Assembly (NCBI RefSeq): GCF_041537925.1 | Contig: NZ_JBGOSH010000007.1 | Location: forward strand, 124,001-188,000 | Length of the DNA: 64,000 bases | Source of the DNA: Ruegeria_C sp041537925 | GTDB taxonomy: Bacteria; Pseudomonadota; Alphaproteobacteria; Rhodobacterales; Rhodobacteraceae | Direction of reading: 5' to 3' | Shown: piece by piece, positions 45,700 to 55,300 of the stretch | Layout: each line of letters starts with the position of its first letter | Numbering within the stretch: position 1 is the first letter of the stretch | The notes under the pieces: model-generated | What the model was told of the DNA's origin: nothing | Seen by the model: only the letters and a program-made list of their open reading frames with translations | Databases searched by the model: none | Position numbers and translations under genes: made by a program

Positions 45700-46722
45700 A
45701 TGATGAAAAAGCTTCTTCTGACAGTCGCACTTGCTCTACCGACAGGCGTTTGGGCCGAAGACATGGTCGATGTGACCGTCGACACCCTTGTGCGCGCCGA
45801 GACAGATCACATGTTTCGCACCAACATGGCCAATCTCAGCCTCGCTGTTGGCGAGCTGGGGCATATGCGCGAAGCCACCACACCGGACAACCAGCCGGTT
45901 ATCCGCATGAACCAGGACACGCTGTATTCAGCCGTACTGCTGGATTTGAGTGAACCCGTCGAAGTGACACTGCCCGAGGCAGAGGGGCGTTACATTTCGA
46001 TGCATGTGATCAATCAGGACCATTTCATGTACGCCGAGGCAGAGCCCGGCACTTACCAAATCACACAGGAAGACCTTGGTACGCGCTTTGGTTTCATCGC
46101 GTTTCGCACCTTTGTTGATGTGAACGACCCGGCTGACATTGCTGCCGCACAGGCGGCACAGGATGGAATTGTCGTCAGCGGCGGTGGAACGGGTCCGTTT
46201 GACGCGCCCAACTGGAATACCGAACAGCTTGCCACTGCGCGTAAGGCGGTAAACGACCTGTCTTTGCTGGGCGTCGATACAGCACGAGCCTTTGGCAGAA
46301 CCAAGGACGATATTGATCCGGTTCAGTTTCTGGTCGGTGCGCTCTCGGGCTGGGGCGGACTTCCCCCCGAGGCAGCGATCTATCTGTTGGACGCGGTCGA
46401 TCAGAATGACGGCGAAGTACCACATGCGGTAACGGTCAAGGATGTGCCGGTTCGAGCGTTCTGGTCGGTGACTGTCTATAACGGTGACGGCTTTCTGGAA
46501 GCCAATGATCTGGGAGTAAACAGCTATAACGGCTACACAGCCGAAGCAGCAGAAGACGGCTCAGTCACGTTGCATTTCGGTGGGTGCGACGATGGCCGCG
46601 TGAACTGTCTGCCGATTACTCCAGGCTGGAACTACGCAATCCGCCTTTACGAACCAGACCAATCGATCTTGGACGGCAGTTGGACGTTCCCGCGTATCGA
46701 ACAGGTTAGTTCGGCCAACTAG
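45700..46722 (+). CDS. DUF1254/DUF1214 domain-containing exported protein, paralogue
   Basis: 340 residues, with a signal peptide ending near VWAED. It shares with its upstream neighbour the DNQPVIRMNQDTLYSAVLLD motif, the FGGCDDGRVNCLP cysteine motif and the closing WNYAIRLYEP region, so the two arose by tandem duplication. No catalytic motif is recognised. Operon position between the first copy and a probable outer-membrane protein suggests a role at the cell envelope. Confidence 0.88.
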   Translation: MMKKLLLTVALALPTGVWAEDMVDVTVDTLVRAETDHMFRTNMANLSLAVGELGHMREATTPDNQPVIRMNQDTLYSAVLLDLSEPVEVTLPEAEGRYISMHVINQDHFMYAEAEPGTYQITQEDLGTRFGFIAFRTFVDVNDPADIAAAQAAQDGIVVSGGGTGPFDAPNWNTEQLATARKAVNDLSLLGVDTARAFGRTKDDIDPVQFLVGALSGWGGLPPEAAIYLLDAVDQNDGEVPHAVTVKDVPVRAFWSVTVYNGDGFLEANDLGVNSYNGYTAEAAEDGSVTLHFGGCDDGRVNCLPITPGWNYAIRLYEPDQSILDGSWTFPRIEQVSSAN

Positions 46723-46752
46723 CCAGAGGCACTCTAAAAGGAACATACTCAG

Positions 46753-47541
46753 ATGCGACGATCCCTTGCATGTGCCAGTTTGTTGTGCGCGATCTGTGCA
46801 GCGACATCATCCCCCGCAGACGAAGCCGCCGATCTGGCCCAGGAACTAGCCAACCCGCTTGCTGCAATCATCTCGGTTCCGTTTCAATTGAATTATGATG
46901 ATAATCTGGGCGTCGCCGATCAGGGATCACGCACCACGCTGAACTTTCAACCGGTGGTGCCATTTCAGCTGAATGACAACGTCAATCTGATCACCCGTAC
47001 GATCATTCCTTACATCTGGCAGGAAGACGTTGTGCCAGGGACGCGTCAAGAGGGGTTCGGCGATATCCTGTTCTCTGCGTGGTTCTCGCCAACCGGAACC
47101 GGGGACGTGACCTGGGGCGTTGGTCCAGTTGTGCGGATTCCGACCTTCAGCGACGTTTCGAGTGATACATGGGCCGCTGGGATCACCGGAATTGCTCTGC
47201 GTCAGACCGGGCCGTGGACCTATGGTGCACTGGCCAATCATCTTTGGGATTTGGAAAGCAACCCCGACACCCCCACAAATGTAAGCTTTCTCCAGCCCTT
47301 TGTTGCGTACTCTACCGAGGGTGCCTGGACTTATTCGCTGCAAAGCGAAAGCACCTATGACTGGGAGGCGGAAGCCTGGTCTGTGCCGGTAAACGCCTCG
47401 GTCTCAAAGTTGGTGCAATGGGGAGGGGTACCCGTCAATCTGCAAGGCGGGCTCGGCTATTGGCTGGAGGCGCCCGAAGTGGGTGCCGAGGGTGTTCGCT
47501 TGCGTTTGCAGGCTCAGGTCGTCTTGCCCAAAGGGCGCTGA
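46753..47541 (+). CDS. Outer-membrane transporter-like protein (MetA-pathway phenol-type beta-barrel)
   Basis: 262 residues with a signal peptide (cleavage near SSPAD). The body has strands such as NVNLITRTIIPYIWQ and FGDILFSAWFSPT, and VGPVVRIPTFSDVSSDTWAAG, as in the transporter family annotated with phenol meta-cleavage loci and similar beta-barrels. It follows the DUF1254 pair by 30 bp in the same direction, so it likely sits in the same operon. Role: passage of a hydrophobic or aromatic compound across the outer membrane is possible but not shown. Confidence 0.72.
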   Translation: MRRSLACASLLCAICAATSSPADEAADLAQELANPLAAIISVPFQLNYDDNLGVADQGSRTTLNFQPVVPFQLNDNVNLITRTIIPYIWQEDVVPGTRQEGFGDILFSAWFSPTGTGDVTWGVGPVVRIPTFSDVSSDTWAAGITGIALRQTGPWTYGALANHLWDLESNPDTPTNVSFLQPFVAYSTEGAWTYSLQSESTYDWEAEAWSVPVNASVSKLVQWGGVPVNLQGGLGYWLEAPEVGAEGVRLRLQAQVVLPKGR

Positions 47542-47604
47542 CCTCCGGCGCTGGTTTTGTTTTCTCAACGGACAGGGCAATCAAGAACCTAAAGCGAGGC
47601 TATT

Positions 47605-48633
47605 ATGACTAGGCTTACTAACACTCTGAACCTGAACTTTTTAGGAGCGGTGATCCTGTTATGCGCTCCGATCGCTGCCGTTGCACAAGATGACCCGCCC
47701 AACTTTCTGTTGATCATGGTGGATGACTTGGGTTGGACCGACATCGGCGCTTATGGCGGAGAAATCGACACACCGGCGCTCGACGCGTTAGCTGATAAAG
47801 CCGTCCTCTTCACCGATTTCCATGCATCCGTTGCCTGTTCACCGACCCGTTCGATGCTGCTGACCGGCACAGACAACCACATTGCGGGTATGGGCAACAT
47901 GGGCGAGTTGCTTGCGCCCAACCAGATCGGCAAGCCGGGGTATGAGGGCCACTTAAACAACCGTGTCGTGACGCTGGCCGAAGTGCTGCGAGACAATGGG
48001 TACCATACCTACATGGCAGGCAAGTGGCACCTCGGGCACGAACCCGACCATTATCCCTACAACAGGGGGTTCGAGAAAACCTTTTCGATGCTGTACGGAG
48101 GGGCGAGCCATTTTGACGACATGACCGGAGTCAGAGAGTTAGAGTCCCCCGCCGCCTACACACTAAATGGAGAGCGGCTGTGGGAACTCCCCCCGACGTT
48201 CTATTCAAGCCGGAGTTATGCGGATTTCCTGATGGATGCGATCCGCTCCAACCGGGGTAATGGCAAGCCTCTCCTTGGCTACTTCGCGCTCACGGCGCCC
48301 CACGACCCGCTGCATGTGCCAGAGCCGTGGAAATCGAAATACCAGTCGGCTTATGACGAAGGATATGAAGTTCTCCGCCAGCGACGGGTAGAAGCCGCGA
48401 AGGATATCGGACTGGTGCCATCGAATGCTCCGGTGTCTGAAATGCAGCCACAGGTAAAACCTCGGGACACACTTTCAAAGGAAGAACAGGCGGTCGAGGT
48501 CCGCGGAATGGAAGTCTATGCCGGGATGGTCGACAATCTTGACTATCACATCGGGCGCGTTCTGGATTTTCTCGACGACATCGGGGAACTGGACAACACG
48601 GTGATTTTCTTTTTGTCCGACGACGGATCGAAC
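47605..48633 (+). pseudogene. Arylsulfatase gene truncated by an IS6 element
   Basis: 343 native codons remain. The signal peptide (cleavage near AVAQD), the calcium-binding D40-D41 (IMVDDLGW), the formylglycine cysteine C78 in VACSPTRSMLL and the second metal motif FLSDDGSNG are present. The IS6 end begins at 48634 and the frame then reads 11 foreign residues to a stop at 48669. A full sulfatase of this type needs about 500 residues, so the C-terminal domain is lost and activity is unlikely. It was the last gene of the DUF1254/outer-membrane operon. Confidence 0.9.
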
Positions 48634-49459
48634 GGTTGTGTCGCAAACTTTTGCCTTGATCAAAGCTAACGCTCTGATTGGGTGTTGTTATCCAGCGAGC
48701 CCTGCGAATTGACGGAATCCGCTTGTCGAAGATCCCAGCTGGCCCTTGCGGGTCATGTTGGCCGTCTCGATTCCTGCTAGTGTCGCGGCCGCAGAGGCGA
48801 AGCTCTTGAAGCCGAGCATCGGTCTCGTGAGCCTCTTTATGAAGCGGTGATCCTGCTCGATAATGTTGTTTAGGTACTTTGATCTGACAGTGCCGATCTT
48901 AACCGGTATCTGCAATCGCTTGAAGATTTTGTTCACTTCCTTGATCCCGGCCGCGTTGCTCCTGCTTTTGTCAATGGTGATCCGCTTCGGGAGGCCATTG
49001 TTGGACAGAGCATTGGCGAAGAATCTCTTTGCAGCCTTGGTGTCTCGCTTCTCGGAAAGCATGAAATCAAGGGTTTGCCCGTTGCGATCTACGGCTCGAT
49101 ACAGATACACTCATTCACCGCGGGCTTTGATATAGGTCTCATCCATGCGCCAGGATTCAGCGGTATTGGCCTTCCGTTTCTGAGCTGCGCGAACGGCCAA
49201 AGGCGAGTACTTCACGACCCAGCGGTTCAGCGTCGCATGATCAACCGATACCCCACGTTCTGCCATGATCTCTTCCAGGTCGCGGTAGGAGACGCCGTAG
49301 CGCACATAGAAGTAGACCGCGTATAGGATCACCGACTTTGGGTAATGCGCACCTTTGAAGTCGATCATCGGACAATCCTAAACTCTGTCAAAGACCAACC
49401 AGCCATTGGATCAAACCGCGCGAAGGTGCAACAGGCCGACCAAAGTTTGCGACACAGCC
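48634..49459 (-). mobile_element. IS6-family insertion sequence, complete outline
   Basis: 826 bp between matching terminal repeats (left GGTTGTGTCGCAAACTTT; right end read inward GGCTGTGTCGCAAACTTT). No 8-bp target duplication is seen: the left flank is sulfatase sequence and the right flank is the 3' end of the peptidoglycan-binding gene. This is expected if the IS made an adjacent deletion or cointegrate. Confidence 0.88.
48688..49368 (-). pseudogene. IS6-family transposase with one nonsense codon
   Basis: The first part begins MIDFKGAHYPKSVILYAVYF and ends DETYIKARGE, then a TGA at 49111-49113 is followed in the same frame by MYLYRAVDRNGQTLDFML and the remaining catalytic region. In family members a Trp stands at this place (GEWMYLYRAVD), so TGG has become TGA. 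All DDE parts are otherwise in frame. The element is probably not autonomous but can be moved by a related transposase. Confidence 0.9.
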
Positions 49460-49474
49460 CCATCAAGGTCGTAA

Positions 49475-50503
49475 TTATGCTGGTTGCAGTTTCTGCAATG
49501 CCTCCAGTTCCTCGTCGATTGCTTCTGCCTTCCTGCGCATCCGGTCCGACGCCTTCATGAGTGTAAGGCATTTCATCATCTGCTTGAAATGTCGGTCCCT
49601 GAGCTTCTTCAACTCCTTCGACGATGCTGTGGGTATCGCGCGGTTGTGCATTTCCTGAAGGTTCAAAACAATCTCCGCGTTTGACCACCACAGCTTGTGG
49701 GCTTTTTCCGCCTCGACTTCGAGTCGCAAATATCTGAGACGGATTTCCTTGTACTCCGGCGCATCGCGATCGGCACATTCTCTCATCTTCTTCAGCGTTT
49801 TCTTTTGCCGAAGATCACGGATGAGCTGGCGACCCCGGATATCTTTCTGATGGAAAGAATCAAGCGGCTTGATCTTGGCAGAGGCTGACTTGGTCGCCTC
49901 AACCTTCTTTGCCATTTCCTCGACCGCAGTGCAGGCATCAAGAAATTTCAGAAGCGCTTGCGCCGCCTTTCGATAGAGCGGTTTGGCACGTTTCAGGATG
50001 CGCCCCGCCGAGGCGGGCTTGTCACGCTGCGCCCGCATGAAGTCCTTTTCCATACGTTCGAGGTTTTGCAGGATATCGAAAACGTCGCGGAACGTCTTGT
50101 CGAGCGCTTTCCAGGCGGCAAGCATCTCCGCTTCTGTCTCGCGCATGTCGCCTGTCTTGATCTTGTGAGCGATGGACAGATGCTTGTCGATGATTGTGCG
50201 TGTTGCCTTGTACTTGCTGGCAACCTCGTCGACCATCTCGTGCACATCCGTATGAGGCCAGTCGGACCCTTTTGATCCGCCACCGCCAGATTGCTTCCCG
50301 AGACCGAGCGAGGCCAGGGTCTTGGGGCCGGCAATGCCGTCTTTCTTCAGCCTGTTGCGTCTCTGGTAGGCACGGACCGAGGCCTCAGTCTTGTCACCGA
50401 AGATCCCGTCGACCTTCAAACCCGCCTTTAGGGGCGGTTTGTTGAGCGCGGTCTGTAATGCTTTTACGTCGCGCCCTTTGGAACCGTTTTTGAGCTTCTT
50501 CAT
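49475..50503 (-). CDS. Peptidoglycan-binding domain protein with long helical C-terminus
   Basis: 342 residues. A PG_binding_1 domain occupies residues about 5-65 (LKNGSKGRDVKALQTALN, KVDGIFGDKTEASVRAYQRR). A glycine/serine linker (KQSGGGGSKGSD) leads to a lysine-rich, mostly helical region up to the end, with no known domain. There is no signal peptide, so it would reach the wall through a special route (lysis, secretion apparatus) or bind something else. A start ATG at 50503 has AGGAGATAAC before it. The 3' half has a near-identical truncated copy at 11424-12041, beside another IS6 piece. Confidence 0.85.
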   Translation of the reverse strand: MKKLKNGSKGRDVKALQTALNKPPLKAGLKVDGIFGDKTEASVRAYQRRNRLKKDGIAGPKTLASLGLGKQSGGGGSKGSDWPHTDVHEMVDEVASKYKATRTIIDKHLSIAHKIKTGDMRETEAEMLAAWKALDKTFRDVFDILQNLERMEKDFMRAQRDKPASAGRILKRAKPLYRKAAQALLKFLDACTAVEEMAKKVEATKSASAKIKPLDSFHQKDIRGRQLIRDLRQKKTLKKMRECADRDAPEYKEIRLRYLRLEVEAEKAHKLWWSNAEIVLNLQEMHNRAIPTASSKELKKLRDRHFKQMMKCLTLMKASDRMRRKAEAIDEELEALQKLQPA

Positions 50504-50679
50504 CTGTTATCTCCTGAAACAATGGAATTGGTGTGGGGCACGGCAGTCCGTTGCGCCGACGCGCAACTGACGAGGCTCGGCCCGAGAATTGGCTGCTGCG
50601 AGGGTGTTGCGCTTGCGAAGCTTAATAGTCGCGCCTTGAAACCAGCGCGGCCCTCAACAAAGGACCGTGCGCCGTGGGC

Positions 50680-51180
50680 TCAGTGATGCGAGCAGATACG
50701 CGCCATCTTGATCGCATCGCCATAGCCGGTTTCGGTTCTGACAAAGTCGCGCATCCGACCTTCTTCCTGAAAACCCAGCGCTTGGTAGAGGTCGATCGCC
50801 CGGGTGTTGTCCACCCAGACCGTCAGTGAAAGGCGGCGGATACCCAGATGGGTGTCGCAGCTTGCAATAATGGCCTCCATCAGTGCCCGTGCGACACCTT
50901 TTCCCTGATCCTCTTCGCGGGTTGCGATCATGTTCACATCGGCCGAATGCGCCGCCCTTGGGGCGTCAAAGTTCAAAAGCAGCTCTGCAAATCCAACAAT
51001 CGCACCACCATCCAGCGCGACCAGTTGCAGGCGGTTTCGGTTATAGGCAAGCCGATCTTCTGTCGTGTTCAGCGGCATGAAGGGCAATCGCATGCTGCCA
51101 CGGACAACGTGGGGGCTGGTCAGTATCGTATGAAGCTCCGGTGCGTCGTCCGGGTGCGCATGTCGCAAAGTGAAGGGCAT
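50680..51180 (-). CDS. GNAT family N-acetyltransferase
   Basis: 166 residues from the ATG at 51180 (MPFTLRHAHPDDAPELHTIL) with CGGAGGCTCAA before it; a longer in-frame start at 51378 would overlap the neighbouring gene. The acetyl-CoA loop reads REEDQGKGVARALM (Q/R-x-x-G-x-G/A), and the NTRAIDLYQALGFQEEGR ending is that of RimI/PhnO-like enzymes. It acetylates a small molecule or protein amine. It follows the homocysteine methyltransferase gene, with a hairpin between them, in the same direction. Confidence 0.92.
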   Translation of the reverse strand: MPFTLRHAHPDDAPELHTILTSPHVVRGSMRLPFMPLNTTEDRLAYNRNRLQLVALDGGAIVGFAELLLNFDAPRAAHSADVNMIATREEDQGKGVARALMEAIIASCDTHLGIRRLSLTVWVDNTRAIDLYQALGFQEEGRMRDFVRTETGYGDAIKMARICSHH

Positions 51181-51203
51181 TTGAGCCTCCGTCCGTTGAG
51201 CTA

Positions 51204-51225
51204 CGGGTCGCTTACGAGCGACCCG
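51204..51225 (-). promoter_or_regulatory. Hairpin between homocysteine methyltransferase and acetyltransferase genes
   Basis: CGGGTCGCT-TACG-AGCGACCCG, perfect 9-bp arms, no T-run. An attenuating or processing stem-loop is likely. Confidence 0.6.
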
Positions 51226-51238
51226 CAACGTGCCTAGG

Positions 51239-52177
51239 TTAAGCCGACCGGGTTGCCATGCAAACCTGTTCGATGTGCCGGTGATCGGTCCCGCAGCACC
51301 CGCCAAAGACGACAAGATGCGGCATGAACTCAAGAAGTTCGGCATAGTCACGGCCGGTTTCCACAGGGTCGCCATCATCTAGCGTTTCCGCCTCATCAAG
51401 CTCGGCGTGGCTGAGCCGAGAGGCGTTGGCGCGGATGCCGCAAATCCGATTCCTCCAGGCTCCGCCGTTCTGCAGCGTTTCGCGGAAATGATCGGGGTGA
51501 GCGCAGTTCAGCATGAAATAGGCCGGCCCGCCGCCGGTCCGATCGTCAACCTCTTTGATGGCCGACCCAAGCGTCTGGCTGGTCGGAAGCCGCCCGTCGG
51601 TTTCCAGCGTGAACGAGATGACCACCGGCATGTTCCACTTTCGCGCAGCACGCACGATCCCGATCGCTTCCGGCGTATTGGTGATCGTGATCGCGGTCAC
51701 CAGATCCGCGTTGGTTCCGGCAAAAGCCTCGATCTGAAAGCCATGATAGGCCTCGGCCTCAGCCACGGTCATGATCTCGCCCGGGTCATAGCCGTCGCCG
51801 CGCGGGCCGACGCATCCCGACAGAACGCTCTCCGGCCCCGGAAAATCGCGGCGGAGCGCATCCATCAGAGAGATGGATTGCCGGTTGAACTCGGCCAGTT
51901 CGCGTTCATTGAACCCCAGCTTATGCGCCCAATCGGGGCTCGCGCGCCATGTCGCGCTTTCAAAGATGAACCCGCGCCCGTGGGCGGTCGCCACATCGGC
52001 ATGGCTGCGGTAGTAGCGTTCAAGCGCGGCGCGCCCGTCCTCGGTTCCCAGCAGCGGAAAGGCGGCAAACAGAGGAAGGTCGATCCCATAGTCGAAGATC
52101 AAGGTGGTTTCGATACCCCCGTCCGTGACAAAGATGTCGCCGCCAAGCTGTGGCAGTATCGTTGTGCGGTCTTTCAT
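51239..52177 (-). CDS. Homocysteine S-methyltransferase family protein, copy 1
   Basis: 312 residues forming a TIM-barrel zinc enzyme. Zinc cysteines are in FMLNCAHPDHF and the FGGCCGTDHRHI pair near the C-terminus; the DGGIETTLIF start replaces the classic DGGxGT. The family transfers a methyl group from betaine, S-methylmethionine or related donors to homocysteine. It is divergent from the 1145-residue regulator with 124 bp between them. A paralogue at 61595-62527 shares long motifs such as GPRGDGYDP and SFTVETDGRLP-type segments. Confidence 0.9.
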   Translation of the reverse strand: MKDRTTILPQLGGDIFVTDGGIETTLIFDYGIDLPLFAAFPLLGTEDGRAALERYYRSHADVATAHGRGFIFESATWRASPDWAHKLGFNERELAEFNRQSISLMDALRRDFPGPESVLSGCVGPRGDGYDPGEIMTVAEAEAYHGFQIEAFAGTNADLVTAITITNTPEAIGIVRAARKWNMPVVISFTLETDGRLPTSQTLGSAIKEVDDRTGGGPAYFMLNCAHPDHFRETLQNGGAWRNRICGIRANASRLSHAELDEAETLDDGDPVETGRDYAELLEFMPHLVVFGGCCGTDHRHIEQVCMATRSA

Positions 52178-52301
52178 ATCTCATCTCCTGCAACGTCGAT
52201 GAGCAAGGCTTAGCGGGCGCTCCGTTATATCACCGTCACAAGAACTGGCCGCGTTGAGCCACCAGCGTTAAACTTCCACTAAATCTGTTGAAAGTGTCCG
52301 G

Positions 52302-55300
52302 ATGGATCGCAAAGAGCGCCTTGAAATTCGGTTGATCGGCCGGCTCGAAATCCGCTTCCGAGGGCGGCGACTGACATTCCCGATACGCCATGCCGGGTTC
52401 CTGCTGGCGATTCTGGCGCTGGAAAGCCCTTTGCGGCGGGATGTCGTGGCCTCGCGCCTGTGGGGGGAACGCGGCGACGAGCAGGCCAGGGCGTCATTGC
52501 GGCAAACCATCTATCACGTTCAGAAGGTGCTGGATGCCGTGGGTGCGCCGGGCCTGGTTGCTGACCGGGTGACCGTTGCGCTGGACCCCGAGGCAATCCG
52601 CTGTGATGTGTGGGACATATTCAACGACTTGCGCTCTGACCCGATGACGGCAGCGACGATGGCGCGGGCCGATCTGCTTGGCGATGTCGGGCGGATCGAT
52701 CCCGCGTTTGAAGAATGGCTCTCGGTCGAGCGGCGCGCGTTCGCGGAAAAACTATCGGCAGAACTGACGACAGCCGCCCAACGGTCGTTGAACGCGTGCA
52801 ACTGGAAGGACCTCGATGCGGTCGCGATCGCGATGCTGAAGCTGGCCCCCTACGACGAAGCCGCGCTGCGCCTTCGGATGGACGCGTTGGCACATATGGG
52901 AAGACGAACACACGCCTTCGCCCTGTTCGATGCGTTTCAGGACAAACTGACCTCCGACCTGAATGTAATGCCGGATGAGGCCACGCTTGCGCTGCGTGAT
53001 CGGCTGGCGGCGGTGCCAGCCGACAAGCCTGCGGTCGCAGCCACACCCGAGGCAGAGCCCCGACCGACGCTTCACGAACGCAGAAGCATATCCATCCTGG
53101 CGGTAGCCGACGCCAACGACAGCAGAGATCCCGAAGAGTTTGCAGCCGCAACAGCGCGCCTGCGGGACCTGATGCGGAGCGTGCTGCAGGATGGTTCGGC
53201 GGTTGTTCTGGAGCGCGCGGGGCCGATGCAGGCTTGTGTGTTTGGCGCGACCGGGCTTGTTGAGCGGCACGCCGAAGCAGCCGTTCAAGCGGCCCGCGCG
53301 ATGATCGCGCGCGGCTGCAATCAGATGCAATTCGCCGTGGTTTCGGGCGACATAGTGCAGGACGGCGATATAGATGCGTCCAGCGTGGCGCATTTGCTGT
53401 CAGAGGCGGCAGAATTGATTCCCTCGACCCGGCCCGGAGAGGTTGCGCTGTCGACAGAAGCAGAGTTCCGGATGGATGCGCGGCGAGAGGATACCCCCTT
53501 CGTGGCACGCCTCGAGGAACTCGATATCCTCAAAGCAGCATTTGCGGCATCGCTCGATGGTCATGCCCAGGTTGTTGGGATCGTCGGCGAAGCCGGCATC
53601 GGAAAATCGACCCTGCTGCGTCAGTTTCTAAGCCGCAGGCGCAACGCTCGGGTCCTGATGATTGAGGGTCGCGAACGCGAGGTCTCGCGTTCATTCGGCG
53701 CGATCACCCGGTTCCTTAGAACAGTTGTTGCAGAAGATGAACAAGCGCTTGAGCGGGCGCTCGCGTCGGACAAAGTGCTTGCACAAAGTGCGGCCGCCTT
53801 TGCAGGGATTCTTGGTCTGGACGTGCTCGGAACGGACGCGTCGCCGGAGGATCTTCGACGGCAGATATTCGACGCGGTATCGGCCGTTGTCTTGACCCCC
53901 CCCGATACCGAAGGACCCACGATCCTGGTTGTCGAGGATCTGCACTGGCTCGACAGCGATACTGCGGAATTCCTCGACCGGCTGGTTGGCGAGGTATCGG
54001 AACATCGCCTGCTCATCCTCGCGACCTTTCGGCCCGAGCATCAGGTGGGCTGGATCGGACGCAGTTCCTGTCGCCTTCTCCGGCTGGCGCCGCTTATGCG
54101 GGAACAAGCGATGCGCCTCGTGTCCCAGTGGTTCGAGGAAAGCCAAAGCGCGGTGCTTGAACAGGTGCTGGACAGAGCCGAAGGGAACCCGCTCTTTCTT
54201 GTCGAACTGGCCCGCGCCTCCTCATCGCTGGCGCCAGACGGTATTCCCGGAACGATCCGCGATGTGCTGTTGGCCCATATCCACCGACGCCCGGTTGACG
54301 CACGGCGCGTTCTGCAATGCGCGGCCGTTCTCGGGGTCGAGATGTCCGATGAAAGCCTCGCCACCTTGTCGGGATTCGATGCCGCACGACTGGATGATGC
54401 GCTGCTGGACCTGCGGAAAGATGAGCTTCTTCTGCGCACAGGAACAAGGGCCGAGCCCGGCCATCGGTTCCGCCACGCCTTGTTGCACGACACCGTCTAC
54501 GCCTCGATCACGAAACCCGATCTGCGTTCGCTGCATCACGCCGCATTCGAAATGGCCAAATCGCGGTCGAATACTGATCCAGGCGCAGTTGCCCACCACG
54601 CCTGGCAATCGAAAAACTGGGGCGCTGCGTCTACCTGGTGGCGCCGCGCCGGTGACCATTTTGCGCAACTGTCTTCTTACACGCTTGCTGCCGAGGCTTA
54701 CGGCAAGGCCATCCTCGCACTGGACGGGGACACAGAGGGCAAACCGAGAAATGACCAAAGGGTAGACCTGGCGCTCAGATTGCGGCCTGTACTTGTCCCG
54801 CTTGGCCGCTACCACGATGCGCTGGCAGAGCTTGATCTGGCGGAAGACATCTCGACCGAACGCGACAACATCGCCACCCGCATCTCGGTTCAGATCAGCA
54901 AAAGCTACCTCTTCAGTACGCATGGCAGGCTGGCGGACGCGATCGACAAGGCCCGGCAGGCCAAATCACTGTGCAAGGGACATGAACAACAATGCTATGA
55001 AGCAACGCTTGCCGAGGCTCAGGCGCGCTCGTTGATGGGAGATTGGCATGGCACCCTGTCGCTCCTGCGCCTGACCCTTCCCTTCTGGGAGGCCAACCGC
55101 CACGAGCGCTTTGGTCATACTGGAACGCGCGCGGTGTGGTGTCACGGGCACCTATCCAATGCGCTCTGCCTGAACGGGCGGTTCGACGCCGCCGCCAAGC
55201 ACGGTCAACGCGCTTTTGACATAGCAACGGAAACCCAGCGACCGCTCGATTTGATCTTCTCTCTGCACCGGTTGGGTCGCGTTCACATGGCCGTTGGAAA

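Noticed and set aside
52621..53508. 295-codon minus-strand frame
   Set aside because: GC-rich antisense shadow of the large regulator gene.
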